64,000 nucleotides of DNA from Verpa conica (Eukaryota > Ascomycota > Pezizomycetes > Pezizales > Morchellaceae): assembly GCA_033030425.1 (NCBI GenBank), contig JAUFSD010000014.1, positions 806,001 to 870,000 of the forward strand. Direction: 5' to 3'. The stretch's first letter is position 1, and every line of letters begins with the position of its first letter. This document shows positions 21,277 through 32,432 of the stretch, in pieces. A program made the position numbers and the translations under genes. Under the pieces are notes generated by a model that did not search any database, had not been told where the DNA came from, and worked only from the letters and a program-made list of their open reading frames with translations.

Positions 21277-22379
21277 CTACTGCATACTCCACGTCCAGCC
21301 ATAATGATCAAACAAACGCTTTACGTTAGCCTCTAAAGTCTTTAGCCTCGGATTAGCAGCTCCAGTGTGCTCCTGTAACTTAGTATCCAGGCCCTGCACC
21401 TTAGCCTCTAAGCTCCCTATCTTAACCTCCAACTCCATCATCTTCGCAAGCTCGAGCTCCCGCACCTTCTCCACACTGGCAATCTCTGCCTGTTGCACCT
21501 GTGCCTCCAACGCCTGGATTTTAGTCTCCAGCTGCTGGATCTTCTCCGTGATTTTGGCCTCCGATTGGCACGCCCTCTCGTCTGACTCATCAGCTCGATT
21601 CTCCCAACTCTGTATACTTTTCCCCATATTACAAATTCTCCCTGACACCTCCGTCATCAAATCGACTGCAAGGTCACCCCCCTTATCTAACAGCAATACC
21701 ATCCCGCCGCGTTTTACCAGATTCTCAATATTCTCTGCTGCAAATTTGGACACAAGGTCCCGGATCCCACCTCCTGTACGCTTAAATGAGTAGACGTACC
21801 CTAATAGATTGATAACGTCCGTGGTAACTTTTGAGAACCCCGTAAGTGTATGTTTATCGATCCCTCCAAGCGCGGTTCTAAGCCGCCCAAACGCCATTTC
21901 TCGGAGGGCTTCGGCGTTATTATCGTTCGCAAGCATGTATACTTTGGCATGTACCAGTAGCAAATTTGTATCCTTAGGTCCCAATTTCTCCCGGTCGGCC
22001 AGACTCTGTATTGTATCCGGTGTGTCCGCCCCGTCTCGTCTGGCTGGCCTCTCCTCTATATCCTCTTCTTCCGGGGTCGGCTCCGGGACTTGGTAGTCCC
22101 CAACGTAGAGAAACTGAACAAACCGCCCCACCGTGTCTCCGTCCCAACTGGAAAAGTCAATCTTCTTCTCGGCGATGTCGCTCATAGTGCGGGTTGGCGT
22201 TGAGTGCGCTACCAAGATGTCGCTATGGACATAGAAGTGCTTCTTGCCGGATTCGGCTACGATTTCTAAGGTTTCGGAGGTGAGAAGGCTGAGATCATTG
22301 GTGAGGCTGTGATTGTTAGCGAGGGCATGGCACTTGGGGAGTGTTAGAAGGGGAGCTACCCAGAGAAACTTGGAGGCAT
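21277..22379 (-). CDS. BTB/POZ coiled-coil protein B10
   Basis: Exon 1 is 22360-22379 (MPPSFSG), intron 22307-22359 with branch/acceptor CTAACAATCACAG, exon 2 22306-21277, giving 349 residues. The BTB first half (LTSETLEIVAESGKKHFYVHSD...WDGDTVGRFVQFLYVGDYQ) is followed by a linker with DTPDTIQS, then LLLVHAKVYMLANDNNAEAL and BACK-like INLLGYVYSF and RDLVSKFAAENIENLV. The tail is a coiled coil of variable heptads (KIQALEAQVQQAEIASVEKVRELE) ending HYGWTWSMQ. A read-through start at 22398 also stays in frame past the intron, but the spliced start matches the family exon 1 (MPP-x-F-S-G). Confidence 0.82.
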
Positions 22380-22485
22380 GTTGATGGGTGTTAATCACAA
22401 TGATTGTAGGATAGATTATAGGGTTTTTGTTGTTCTAGGGCCGTTTCTCACCTGGAGAGCTGAGGGGCCTTGGTTGCCTGAACAA

Positions 22486-22520
22486 TGCATAGGTAACCCT
22501 AACCCTTTATTTGAGTACAT
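22486..22520 (-). promoter_or_regulatory. Telomere-like promoter box of B10
   Basis: GCATAGGTAACCCTAACCC then TTTATTTGAG, about 110 bp upstream of the B10 start. The GGATGCCTG half has diverged, and no distal box was found. Confidence 0.62.
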
Positions 22521-23128
22521 TCTGGGCACAGTAAGTTACAACCTACTGGCTGTGGCTCATAGGAACAAGGTTTAGCTGTATAAATAAATACGAATAACCC
22601 GAGCATCAAAAGTGAGAGGGTCTCTCAGGTAATCATTTGACTTGGATCCATATATCTAGCTATAATTAATCAGCGTTCTTCAACCTAAATACACTCTTAG
22701 CTATAGGACTATAGTGCTAGCTCTATCATAGGGTATTCTTAAAAAGTGTAAGGCTCCTCTTGGTGTGATAGTATAGATATGTGAAATGACATATGACGTG
22801 TAGTAAACAGCGACTAGCATTAATATTTTAGAATTATAGAGTAATTTAAAAACACGCTGGCAACACCTCTGAACGCTATCCCCTTGAATGAGATTATTCC
22901 TTCTCCGCCGCAGGGCTTCAGGTGAGTATTTAGAGAGATCTAGAATCCCTAGTTCTCATAATACAATTTACTTAGGAAGTGGATAGTCCTAATATAAATA
23001 TAGATAACTTCAAAAGATTGTAGTCATATCTTATGAACTGATCAGGTACCTAGTATAATCTACATACACGTTGTCAAATAAGAATAAAAATGCACATAGA
23101 GACCAGTTCTTTATCATCTACGGTATTT
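22521..23128. other. AT-rich intergenic stretch, nothing recognised
   Basis: No feature was recognised between the B10 promoter and the B11 stop. Confidence 0.35.
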
Positions 23129-24025
23129 CTACATAGTGATTTCTAGCTGCTGCATCTTATCTTCTAATTTCTTTATTTTCTCCGCGTTGATAGCCATTAA
23201 ACTTCGCCGCTTCCCTATGTGTATAGGCCCCTCCAGATCACCAAGCTCCCCCGAACTAAATCTTCCTGCTACCTTCTTCATTAGCTCGATTGCGAGGTCA
23301 CCTCCTTTACCTAGTAATAATTCCATATCTCCTTCACTAATCAGTCTTTCAACGTTCCTTGCCGCAAAGGTTGATACAAGTTCCCGGATGGGTTCCTTTG
23401 AGGTAGTGTGGGAGTATATATACTCCAGCAGCTCCACCACATCTATCTCTGCCCCTGAGCCCTCCTTCAAAGTGCACTTATCAATCATCAGAAGTGCGAC
23501 CCTGAGGCGCTGAAGCGCCATTCTCCGGAGTGCTACAACATCTTTATACTGTGCGAGCACATATAACTTCGCATGTGCCATCAACACATTCGCATGCGTA
23601 CTTTCAGACTCATCCTCTCGCGTACCTTCCCCATCTTGACTCCCAGCCTCCTCTTTCTCCTGCTCCCCCTCGTTTACTTCCGCTTCGCTTTCTTCGTATA
23701 AGGTCGATTTAGGGACTTTGTAGCTTCCGACATAGAGGAACTGGAGGAACCGTCCTACTGTGTCGCTATCCCAATCAGAGAGATCAATCTTTTTTTCATG
23801 GGCTTCTTTCCATGGGCCTGTTGTCGCAACACGGAGGGGTTCTGAGTGTGCAGCGAGAGTGTCGCTGTGCACAAAAAAGCGCTTTTGCCTGGAATCGGCT
23901 ACAATCTCGATTATTTCCGAGGAGAGAAGGTTGTGGTTATTGATGAGGCTGCAGTTATTAGCGGGGCTGGTCTATTTAGTAAGATAGGTTGAGAGTAGTA
24001 CATACCAGGAGAAAGTGGTAGGCAT
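23129..24025 (-). CDS. BTB/POZ protein B11, short C-terminus
   Basis: Exon 1 is 24006-24025 (MPTTFSC), intron 23949-24005, exon 2 23948-23129, giving 279 residues. The BTB first half (LLSSEIIEIVADSRQKRFFVHSDTLAAHSEPLR...WDSDTVGRFLQFLYVGSYK) is complete. The linker is strongly acidic (EESEAEVNEGEQEKEEAGSQ) and lacks the TPDTVQS motif. Second helices VLMAHAKLYVLAQYKDVVAL and BACK-like VVELLEYIYSHT and RELVSTFAARNVERLIS follow. The protein ends after only a brief coiled coil (MAINAEKIKKLEDKMQQLEITM), so it is among the shortest copies. Confidence 0.82.
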
Positions 24026-24146
24026 GATTTTTTAGGTAGAGATGATAGATAGTAGAGTAAATACGTGGGTCTTAACCCCCCGTGAGTATGTTATTCAACT
24101 TTACTAGAAGCCCATCGCCTAGAGAGTATGGAAGGCTATACAAGAG

Positions 24147-24182
24147 CGTATATACCCTAACCCTCTGGTTATGGGCGCCTGG
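24147..24182 (-). promoter_or_regulatory. Telomere-like promoter box of B11
   Basis: GTATATACCCTAACCCTCTG then GGGCGCCTGG, about 120 bp upstream. A GTTACACAAGG element shared with other copies follows at 24211-24221. Confidence 0.62.
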
Positions 24183-24319
24183 GCGTTGCTGCCTAGCATC
24201 TTGTAGATATGTTACACAAGGCGGTCTAAGACAGTACTAACAAAAAATCTGACACCGGGGCGACCCGGCTACCACCCAGGTATATGGTTCGTTTCATAAC
24301 AGCTAATACTTACAAATCA

Positions 24320-24333
24320 CAAAGTATCACTCG
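24320..24333 (-). promoter_or_regulatory. Distal promoter box of B11
   Basis: CAAAGTATCACTCG retains the TATCACTCG core, about 295 bp upstream. Confidence 0.45.
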
Positions 24334-24644
24334 TCTATATGGGAATCAACTTGGGGTCCTGAAAGCCACTGGGATGTTGTGTTGTGAGGGTTTTCGATTT
24401 GTTGGCTAGCTGCCCTTGGCATCAATGGTTACTTTTTAAGTGAATTATTAGGGTGTTGCCATCCACGCTTTCCTTTTTGTATCAACCCCCTATTGGTACC
24501 CAGAGCTTGAGGAGCTGCTTACTTAACTCTAGACCATCAAAGCAGTTTCCCTAGTATCATTCTATATTTATTATATATCCATTCGTCTTTACTATTATAT
24601 GTAAGGCTTTAAGAGCAGAGGGTATAAGTTGATCGGTTTCATAG

Positions 24645-25844
24645 TCAATCCCAAGGTGCGATATCTCTAAATCGCCGTACCTGCGCGTTGGAAATCTCTA
24701 ACTCCTCCATTTTCTTTACGCTATCAGTCTCCAAGCACTGAATCTTCTCCTCTAGTTGCCGTACCTCCGCCCCCAGCCGCCGTATCCTCTCCATATTTTC
24801 GGCCTCCGATTGTTGCAATTGCCAAGTTTTAGCAGTAAGCTGTCGCTCTTTTATCGCAATGGCGGCCTCCAACTCTTGTACCTTTAACCCCAAGTGCTGC
24901 ACCATAGTTCTTGCGGCTTCTGCCTGCCCTGCCTTTGATGTGTTGGCAGTCTTTAATCGCTGCACTTCCTCACTCAAATTCTTTGATTCTTGCGTCATTT
25001 TCGCACTGGTAGCCCGCAACTCTAACACCCTCCTTTCCGACGCAGTAGCCCTATTCTTCCAATCCTGCAGTTCTCTCTCCAAGTCGCTAAGAACATCTCT
25101 CGGCTCATGAAACATCTGTGTACCACAAAGTCTAACTGCAACTCTTTTCATCAACTCGACCGCAAAATCACCATTCTCACTTAGAAGAGATTCCATCTCC
25201 CTCCCACCCATCAGCTTCTCGGCGTTGTTCGCTACGAATCCTAACACAACTTTTCGCATGGGTTCTTGTGTAGTCGTAATGCTGTAAACGAATTGCAAGA
25301 GCTCGATAATACTAGCCGACGTTTTTGAGGTTGGCTTTAACAAACTCCCGTCAATTTCTTCAAGCCCTGTCCGGAGCCGTTCCAACGCCATTACTCGGAG
25401 TGCATCGACACGCTTATCCTGCGCGAGCGCGTATATTTTCGCATGCGCTAGTAGGACACTTTTGCACTTCCGCTCTCCTCGGTCTGCCAGGCTCTGGACT
25501 GTATCCGGCGTATTCGCACCATCCAACGTCGCGTCATCATCGTCCTCATCCTGCTCTGGAGCTGGCTCGGGGGCTTGGTAGTCGCCAACGTATAAGAACT
25601 GGAGGAGTCGTTCCACTGTATCCCCGTCCCAGTTCGAGAGATCCACTGTCGTAGTAGGCGCGACTGTAGTCAATCTACGGAACGACTCCGATTGCGCTGC
25701 GAGCACGTCGCAGTGCACAAAAAAGCTTCGATCATTGGATTCGACTTCAATTGTTTTCGAGGAGAGGAAGCTATTACCTTTTAGTATGTGGTAATCGGAG
25801 AGGGTAATGAAGAGGTGGACTTACTTAGGGAAATGAGAAGGCAT
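24645..25844 (-). CDS. BTB/POZ coiled-coil protein B12
   Basis: Exon 1 is 25825-25844 (MPSHFP), intron 25771-25824, exon 2 25770-24645, giving 381 residues. The BTB first half begins FLSSKTIEVESNDRSFFVHCDVLAAQSESFRR; the EVES-x-x-x-SFFVH form groups it with B16 and B17 rather than with the AESG-type copies. The linker has NTPDTVQS after a short D-rich run. Second helices are SVLLAHAKIYALAQDKRVDAL. The BACK-like region includes IELLQFVYS and RKVVLGFVANNAEKLMG. The tail is a long coiled coil (about 235-375) with mixed heptads and no clear repeat unit. Confidence 0.82.
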
Positions 25845-25936
25845 TTTTCTGTGGCGTATAGGGGTATCTTTCTTAGCACGCATCGTGCCCGGGGTATGAG
25901 TTTTCCGGGTGTTTTCTACCAAGGTCCGGCCAACCC

Positions 25937-25967
25937 ATGGATACCCTAACCCTCTAGGGGCACCTAA
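25937..25967 (-). promoter_or_regulatory. Telomere-like promoter box of B12
   Basis: GGATACCCTAACCCTCTAGG then GGCACCTAAA, about 95 bp upstream of B12. A related GTTACATAA element lies at about 25980. Confidence 0.6.
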
Positions 25968-26149
25968 ACCCCGCAAACACGTTACATAAACACTCCACGC
26001 GTCATCAAAATAGTAAATAATTAGATATTCCTCAAAATATATGAATTTTATCAATTTATGCTAGGTTTACGCACTTCTGTTTCTATAACTCAACATCACA
26101 TAAGAACTTCTTGGTGGGAATATAGAAAGCAACTAGGAGCTCTATCTGG

Positions 26150-26935
26150 CTTTTTAGGTATAACCTTGCCACCCTTAACAGCTTCATTCTCTCCACTTAA
26201 TTAGGCACTCACCCACTGCTGAGTCTTTGTCTGTAAAAACTATATCCTCTCCGTGTTGGTAGTCTCCCACTGCTGGATGTTAGTCCAAATAGTTTTGTCC
26301 TCTCCGCATTAGTGACCTCAAACTGCCTCATACCCGCATAGGTAGCCGCTCACTACTTCATCCTCGCTTCAAATTGTTATATTCTCCCCGTATCGGCTGT
26401 CTCTAACTACTGTATCTTCACTATCTTTGTAGCCTCCGACTCCCATATTTTCACACAGGTAGCTTCGGGTAGCTGAGCCACCCCCATAAACACAAACTTC
26501 GGCGGATGCATCTTTGACCCCGGTGGTGCCTGTTCCATACCCTTAGCTTCTGATTGTCCTATTATCGGGTTGGTAAGCTCTAATAATTGCTCTTCTAGTG
26601 TCCGATTGACGTATCTTCTCTGTTATAGATAAATCCGGCAGCTACATCTTCTCCTCTAATATAGCTGCTCGATCCTTCCACTCTTGCACTTCCACCTCAT
26701 ATTAGGAAGCGTCCCTCCCACATGCCCACCGAGTGAACAGCAAAATCCGCATTCCTACGCAACGAAAACTACATCCCTTCCTAGTCCATCAGTTTTTCAA
26801 GGCACTCCGCCACACAATTGATAGAAGATCTCGCATCGATTCCTCTGGATCAAGCAATTGGTCTATACAAGTGTAAACATCATACAAGACATCAGGACTC
26901 TGAAAAAATACGTCTATTCCGTTTAGACACCGAGC
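26150..26935 (-). pseudogene. Decayed BTB family relic R1
   Basis: Minus-strand sequence repeatedly resembles the coiled-coil codons of the family (plus-strand phrases such as CTCCGTGTTGGTAGTCTCCCACTGCTGG) and then the BACK-like region (AGTTTTTCAAGGCACTCCGC, CTCGCATCGATTCCTCTGG), but stops and frameshifts are frequent and the BTB first half is gone. Just beyond, CCTAACCCTATTG (about 26940) and CATGAAATTTCACGAG (about 26959) look like degenerate copies of the two promoter boxes, brought close together by deletion. Confidence 0.65.
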
Positions 26936-27334
26936 GTTCCCTAACCCTATTGATATTCATGAAATTTCACGAGTTTGTATGAGATGATAGTCTGAGATAG
27001 CCTTTCTCCTATAGTATACAAGTAGGACAAAATCTGAATCTCAGTGGTAAGGTATAGTAAGCCAGATATGATGAAATTCACCCCGCAAGTCCCTAGGTTT
27101 CTATTCACCAAATAGTAAAGAGTGGCACATAATGCAACCTAATGTCACGAGAAAACCTTGCATATGACGTATTCCAAGCATGATGTATCACCTTTTGCAT
27201 TGCCCTATCCCTTGAACTGTCATACGCAACAATTCGGGACCGGACTTTCAATAATATACCTTAACTACAATGCCTCTAGATATTACAGGAATTATGCTAG
27301 AATATTTGGACTAAATTTATCTAAACCATGATCA

Positions 27335-28342
27335 TTATAAATTCAATGGGTTATAGCCAGCGGTTGGGTGGTAAGGCTTGAAAACCGGGGGTGTAAAGAC
27401 TGGTCCCGCTCGAGGCCGTTGATGACCCAAGGGATACTGTGGCATCGAACTATTTTCATGCCGTATCGTATTGGCATCATTCCGCTGCGTTTCTTTCCGC
27501 GCATTGATAACCTCCAGCTGCGATACCCTCTTCTCCGATACAGCAACTCTGCTTCTCAGGTCCTGAATCTCATTCTCCATACTAAAAACCCTCCGAGAAA
27601 GTCTCTTCACAATCTCTACCGCAAAATCGCTCTCTTTATGCAACAGAAGTTCTATCCTCTCCTGGTCCACAAGTTTCTCAAAGTGCTCCGCTGTAAAGTT
27701 CAACACAAGAGTACGTAGAGGTTCTTTCGAGTTTATCAGGGGATCTGTGTTTGAGTAGACATATTCCAGTAGCTCAAGGATATGCATCATCATATCCGAG
27801 GATGACGTAAACATACTCTTATCGGTCTCCGAAAGTGCCGTCGCAAGCCTCTGTAACGCCATCTGTCGAAGCTCTCCAACATCCTTATATTGTGCAAGTG
27901 CATAAACCTTCGCATGTACTAGAAAGGGGTTCGTGTCGCTAGTCCTGGGCTGCCCTTGACCTGGTGGACCCCCTAGTGCACCTACACTTTCTTGGCTCCC
28001 CCCTCCACCTACCGTTCCCACTGGGGTTGGTTTAGGAAATATATAGTCTCCAGAATATAAGAAATAAATGAACCGCTCTACTGTAGCGTCATCCCAATCT
28101 GAAAAATCGATCTTCTGCTCGGTGGCCTCTTTCCACACGCCCGTGGTTGCACAATGAAGAGGTTCTGACTGTGCAGAAAGGAAGGCACTATGGACAAAGT
28201 AGCTTCTACCAGATCTGGCTACGATTTCGAATGGCCTTGAGGAGAGAAAGCTGAGATCGTTGGTGAGGCTGCTGTAGTTAGCTTAGTGATGCGGTGATAT
28301 TTTGGGGGAAGTGGGGTGGAAGTACTTAGGCAAAGGAGGCAT
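27335..28342 (-). CDS. BTB/POZ protein B13 with proline-rich end
   Basis: Exon 1 is 28326-28342 (MPPLP), intron 28269-28325, exon 2 28268-27335, giving 316 residues. The acceptor is a CAGCAG tandem, so a one-codon alternative splice is possible. BTB first half: LTNDLSFLSSRPFEIVARSGRSYFVHSAFLSAQSEPLH...WDDATVERFIYFLYSGDY. The linker is glycine/proline-rich and lacks TPDTVQS. Second helices are PFLVHAKVYALAQYKDVGEL. The BACK-like region has ILELLEYVYSNT and RTLVLNFTAEHFEKLVD. Unlike its neighbours, the protein has only a very short coiled coil and ends in a basic, Pro/His-rich stretch (YPLGHQRPRAGPVFTPPVFK). Confidence 0.8.
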
Positions 28343-28450
28343 GGTTTCTAAAACAAGTGAAAGGGATATTGTCTTTCTTGATATGTATATTTGAGGGTGG
28401 AGGAGTACGTCTTTGCCTTTGCTAGCCGCCATCTACCTAGGAGATCGCAC

Positions 28451-28489
28451 AACACATAAATCAATTCAACCCTAACCCTACACGTGGCC
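28451..28489 (-). promoter_or_regulatory. Telomere-like promoter box of B13
   Basis: CAACCCTAACCCTACACGTGG, about 110 bp upstream of B13. The distal box follows within 15 bp, the tightest spacing in the window. Confidence 0.65.
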
Positions 28490-28498
28490 AGTGCTGAT

Positions 28499-28514
28499 CA
28501 TGGGATGTCACTCG
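28499..28514 (-). promoter_or_regulatory. Distal promoter box of B13
   Basis: CATGGGATGTCACTCG is a full consensus copy. Confidence 0.55.
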
Positions 28515-28669
28515 TCATAGATTCTAGAATGCCCCAATAGGGTACTATGTAGATTATAGATTAAAGAAAGGTGAGGGCGTAGAAGAGGTTTATTTGGTGA
28601 TATTACCCATTATGACTTGTAGGAGCTTACGAGGTATAGTCAGAATAATGAGATTAATACCATTGTAGG

Positions 28670-29390
28670 AGTACATACATGTACTCCAACAGCTCGATAA
28701 TATCTACATCCATTCTTGATTCTTCGCTCAACATACGCCCATAAATTTCCCAAATTACTCTCTTAGCTGCTCCAATGCTATAACTTTGAGTTCTTCAGCA
28801 TCACTATAGTGAAAGTGCACATTCACATCTATAAATACCCATAGCCACTCCTTATTGGAAAGTAGGCTCTAGATCTCTGATGCACTTATATTTCTTTTTT
28901 AATGTATCCCATTCTCTTCGTACTTTAAAACGGTACTCAATAAATCTATACTAATATAAGGAACGGTAAAGGTCTAAAATGACTCACCCGGGTCGGTTCA
29001 TGCTGCAGAATGACCCATATTTTAAAATGACACATCTATGTAGTGAAGTTGATACCATGGTGGGATGTTGATGGATAGTAGGATGTTGAGTAGTCAGTGA
29101 TCACAGTGGTGGGGTAACCGTGGGTGTGTTATTTTAGAATATGGGTCATTCTGCAACATGAACCGGCCCGGGTGGGTCATTTTAGACCTTTGCCGTATAA
29201 GGAAACTAGAGGTTCCTCCCGACGGTATCACCATCTCGGTCCGAGAGATTAATTTTTCCAATGATTCCTTTATACGCCCCCGAAGTGCTACATGCAGAGG
29301 CTCGATTGTACGGTAAAGCCTCATTATGAATAGAGACTTCTTGTAGAGTTTTAAAGAAAACGTATTTTAATTACTGGTGGTGCAGCGGCT
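28670..29390 (-). pseudogene. Decayed BTB family relic R2, split by a MITE
   Basis: Minus-strand homology appears at 28670-28830 (plus-strand GTACTCCAACAGCTCGATAAT, as in the IIELLEYVYS codons, then CTCTTAGCTGCTCCAATGC) and at 29205-29390 (INLSDRDGDTVGR-type codons and an RR-like first half). Frameshifts and stops break both parts. The MITE at 28964-29195 lies where the FLY-x-G codons should be, inserted into an already or subsequently decayed copy. Confidence 0.7.
28964..29195. mobile_element. 232-bp MITE with long TIRs and 9-bp target duplication
   Basis: Left end CGGTAAAGGTCTAAAATGAC and the inverted right end CGGCAAAGGTCTAAAATGAC continue to match for about 75 bp with few differences. 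The element is flanked by TATAAGGAA at 28955-28963 and 29196-29204. A 9-bp duplication with long TIRs is typical of Mutator-like elements; hAT (8 bp) is the alternative. No transposase is encoded. Confidence 0.85.
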
Positions 29391-29814
29391 GTTAATAGGG
29401 CTGTAGTACCTCAGTAATGTGGAGAGGTACGTTCAAAAATAGGATATTTTGCTCAACGTCGACTGAAGGCGTGGATAGTCGCCCTCTCATGTTTGAATAT
29501 GGTCTATTGACTACTACTTGCCTGGAGAGGATCGGGACATACATAAATTCCGTGCAAGAATACCGTAATCAGCACTCGAGTCTGGATCTAATCCTAGCTA
29601 CGACAATCATTCAATATTCAGATAAGTAAGCTACTATCTTTTGTAAAAAAAAATGAACCAAATAGCTAAAATAGAATACGAAAAGTGATTCCATATTTCC
29701 ATATCACCCCCGAGTTATTAGAAATACATTCAGTCTTATTACCATGCTATCAGAGTAACTATGCCTGGCTATTGGACTAAAGAATAGACAAAAGGAGTGC
29801 TAGATATTCCACAG

Positions 29815-31465
29815 TTACATCTTCTCTGGGCAAGCAGCTTTAAACCACTTCAGTTTATTCTCTAACCACTCCATCTCAGCTTCTAACCACTGGATCCTCG
29901 CCAAAGCAGCAATTTCTCTCCCCCGGGTCCTTGCCGCGTCTGCAGCCTTGAACTCCTGAAATTTAGCTGCATTGGCAGCCTTGCGCGCCTCAGAGAGGTC
30001 ATCCTCAAAAAATTCTATCTTCTTCAGGAATAATTCCCTAGAAATATGTAACTGGTGAATCTCCGGCGACTCATTCCTATACAACTGTTGAATCTTCGGC
30101 GTAATATAGGCTTCTAGGTCTTGTATACTCAACGGGAATGAAGTGTTGAACTCCGGCACCTTCTCTGGGTAGACGTCTTGAAACCACTCTAGTCTAGCCT
30201 CTGAGACTGTTATAGAAACTCTTAACCATCTGATCTCCAAGACTTCATACTCTCGAATCCTCGTAGCATTGACAGCCTCAAACTTCCTTATCTTTTCCCT
30301 TTTCAAGGTCTCAAACTCCTGCGGCTTCCCTGGACAAGCTGATTCGGCCAGCTTTATCTGACCCTCCAGCCTCAGCACATCGCCTTTTAGGCTCTGAGCA
30401 TAGTCCATACAAGATTGAGAATTTGGCAAGAAGGAAAAGGGTCGCCCGAATTTGCGCTGCCCTCCCTTCCTCTTTACCTCCCTCTCTTTCTGCAACCAAT
30501 ATGCCCGCGTCTCCGACCAATACTCCCGGGTTTCTAACTCGAATAGTCTATCCGCGTAGGAAGCCTCGGGTCGTTGTAGAGTTGACTTAGCAGCCCTCGA
30601 ATCGCGTATATTTTCGTCGGACACAGGTGTTTGATGCTCCAAGACCTGTATTTCTTTCTCCATACCACGGGGCGCTTCGCCAGGGTCACAAAGTCTTCTA
30701 GCCACCATCTTCATCAACCTGACAGCAAGATTACTCCTCTCGCGCAATAAAACTATCATCTTTTCCCGAGCGATGATCTTCTCAAAATTGTTTGCCGCAA
30801 AGGTTGACACAAGATCTACCACGGGATCTTCCGGGATTGTTTGAGGGTCCGCATCAGAGTCTATATGGCAGTAGACATAGTCCAGTAATTCGATCACATT
30901 CGTCGTAATCTTCGAGGCTTCCGCCAATGTGTTTCCGTCGATTCCTTCAAGTACTGTCCTAAGTCGGTCCAACGCGATCTTCCGAAGTCGTTCGGCCATT
31001 GTATACTGCGCAAGCGCGTAGACCTTTGCATGCACTAGCAACAAGTTCACACCAGTACCCCCACCGCCCTCCACCTCCTGAGAAGTCTGAATCTCCACTA
31101 TATCCGATGTAGTCTCCACATCCAGATCTCTTATTCTTTCTTCCCACCCCTCCCCCCGATCCTTCCGTGGGGTTGGGTCAGGACTTTTGTAGTCCCCAAT
31201 ATACAGAAACTGGGCGAACCGTTCCACCGTATCGTCTTCCCAGTTTGACAAATCCATTCTTTTACGCGTACCTGTGGTCTGTAGTAGCCCTGGCGTATCG
31301 AGGATGTCGCTGTGGACAAAAAATCGCTTGCCGGATTGGGCTACGACTTCGAAAGGCTCCGAGGAGATGAAACTGAGGTCATTGATAAGACTATAGCTAG
31401 CTGTCAGTGAGATTCCACTATATAGGAGGGAGTTAGGAGAAATACCCAGCGAGATAAGGAGGCAT
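29815..31465 (-). CDS. BTB/POZ coiled-coil protein B14 with WF-CPE modules
   Basis: Exon 1 is 31446-31465 (MPPYLAG), intron 31391-31445, exon 2 31390-29815, giving 531 residues. BTB first half: LINDLSFISSEPFEVVAQSGKRFFVHSD...WEDDTVERFAQFLYIGDYK. The linker motif is degenerate (TTSDIVEIQTS). Second helices LLLVHAKVYALAQYTMAERL and BACK-like VIELLDYVYCH and VDLVSTFAANNFEKII follow. The C-terminal 250 residues are a coiled coil broken by aromatic modules: RLEWFQDVYPEKVPEF and, at the very end, LKWFKAACPEKM. Further partial versions (TRAYWLQKEREV, SACPGKPQEFE) suggest several diverged module copies. Confidence 0.83.
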
Positions 31466-31587
31466 CGCGTATAGCGCGTGATGTGGGTATATAATAGATA
31501 TTACCGATAGATCTAAGAAGTGAATAGGGAGGGGATCTTGACATTTACAAGAGCCGAGAGCTGGCGGGGGAGTTTTGTTGTACCCTG

Positions 31588-31620
31588 TGTATAACCCTAA
31601 CCTTTTGTATGGATGCCTGA
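31588..31620 (-). promoter_or_regulatory. Telomere-like promoter box of B14
   Basis: GTATAACCCTAACCTTTTG then TATGGATGCCTGA, about 125 bp upstream. A GTGTTACACAAAG element follows at 31664-31675. Confidence 0.72.
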
Positions 31621-31772
31621 GGCGAACCGCGGGATACCATTGGGGAAGTTGTCTCTGATAAGGTGTTACACAAAGTGATTAGAAGGATAGCCGGACCTTG
31701 ACATTCTCGGTATAGAGGGCGATCACCCACCTATTCTCCTGGTGGCCAAAGCTTTCTGGTACTACATGTATT

Positions 31773-31788
31773 CATGGGATGTCACTCG
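31773..31788 (-). promoter_or_regulatory. Distal promoter box of B14
   Basis: CATGGGATGTCACTCG is a full consensus copy, identical to that of B13. Confidence 0.55.
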
Positions 31789-32432
31789 CTCTATCGGCTA
31801 TAAAAAGGTTGCAGAAGCTTCCTAATAAGAGTACTTAATGAAGATCACGGGATATAGATCACGTGCAGATATTTGAGGATCTAGGTGGATCATGGGTTGG
31901 GTGTCTTTTTTGATATATCTATAGGTTTATTTCTTCTTTACCGCATAGAATAGGTATGGACCAGACTGTGGGTTCATGGGACTGAAAAAACTGTCTATTA
32001 TAATTTATAATAAGGATTCTAGGGTATAATAAAGGTAACTAACTATTTTAGTGAGTAGATATAAAGATTTGAAGCTTTGTTACGTAGATGGTATGCATAC
32101 GGTAAGCTCTATTCTTAAGGATATTCTATTTTAGAACAACACCGGATAGGTATCCCATGAATTACCTAAAAATATCTAACTACCGTGACTACTTCGCTAG
32201 TTATTGTACTTTATTCTTCAGCTCCCGCCACACTTTAGCATCACCAGCCCTTTATACTGGTAGTCCTTAATTATTCTATGTGGGTGACATTTGAGGAGTA
32301 CTCTTTGTGTATATTCTGTGGGACCTATTTAGGCCCAGTCTCTAACATAGCTTAAGTAAAAGTTGACTATGTCCCTTATGAACCACCTCACGTGCCAGAA
32401 TATTTAAAAAATCATATTTAGTTTTACTACGC
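31789..32432. other. AT-rich intergenic stretch, nothing recognised
   Basis: No feature was recognised between the B14 distal box and the B15 stop. Confidence 0.35.
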
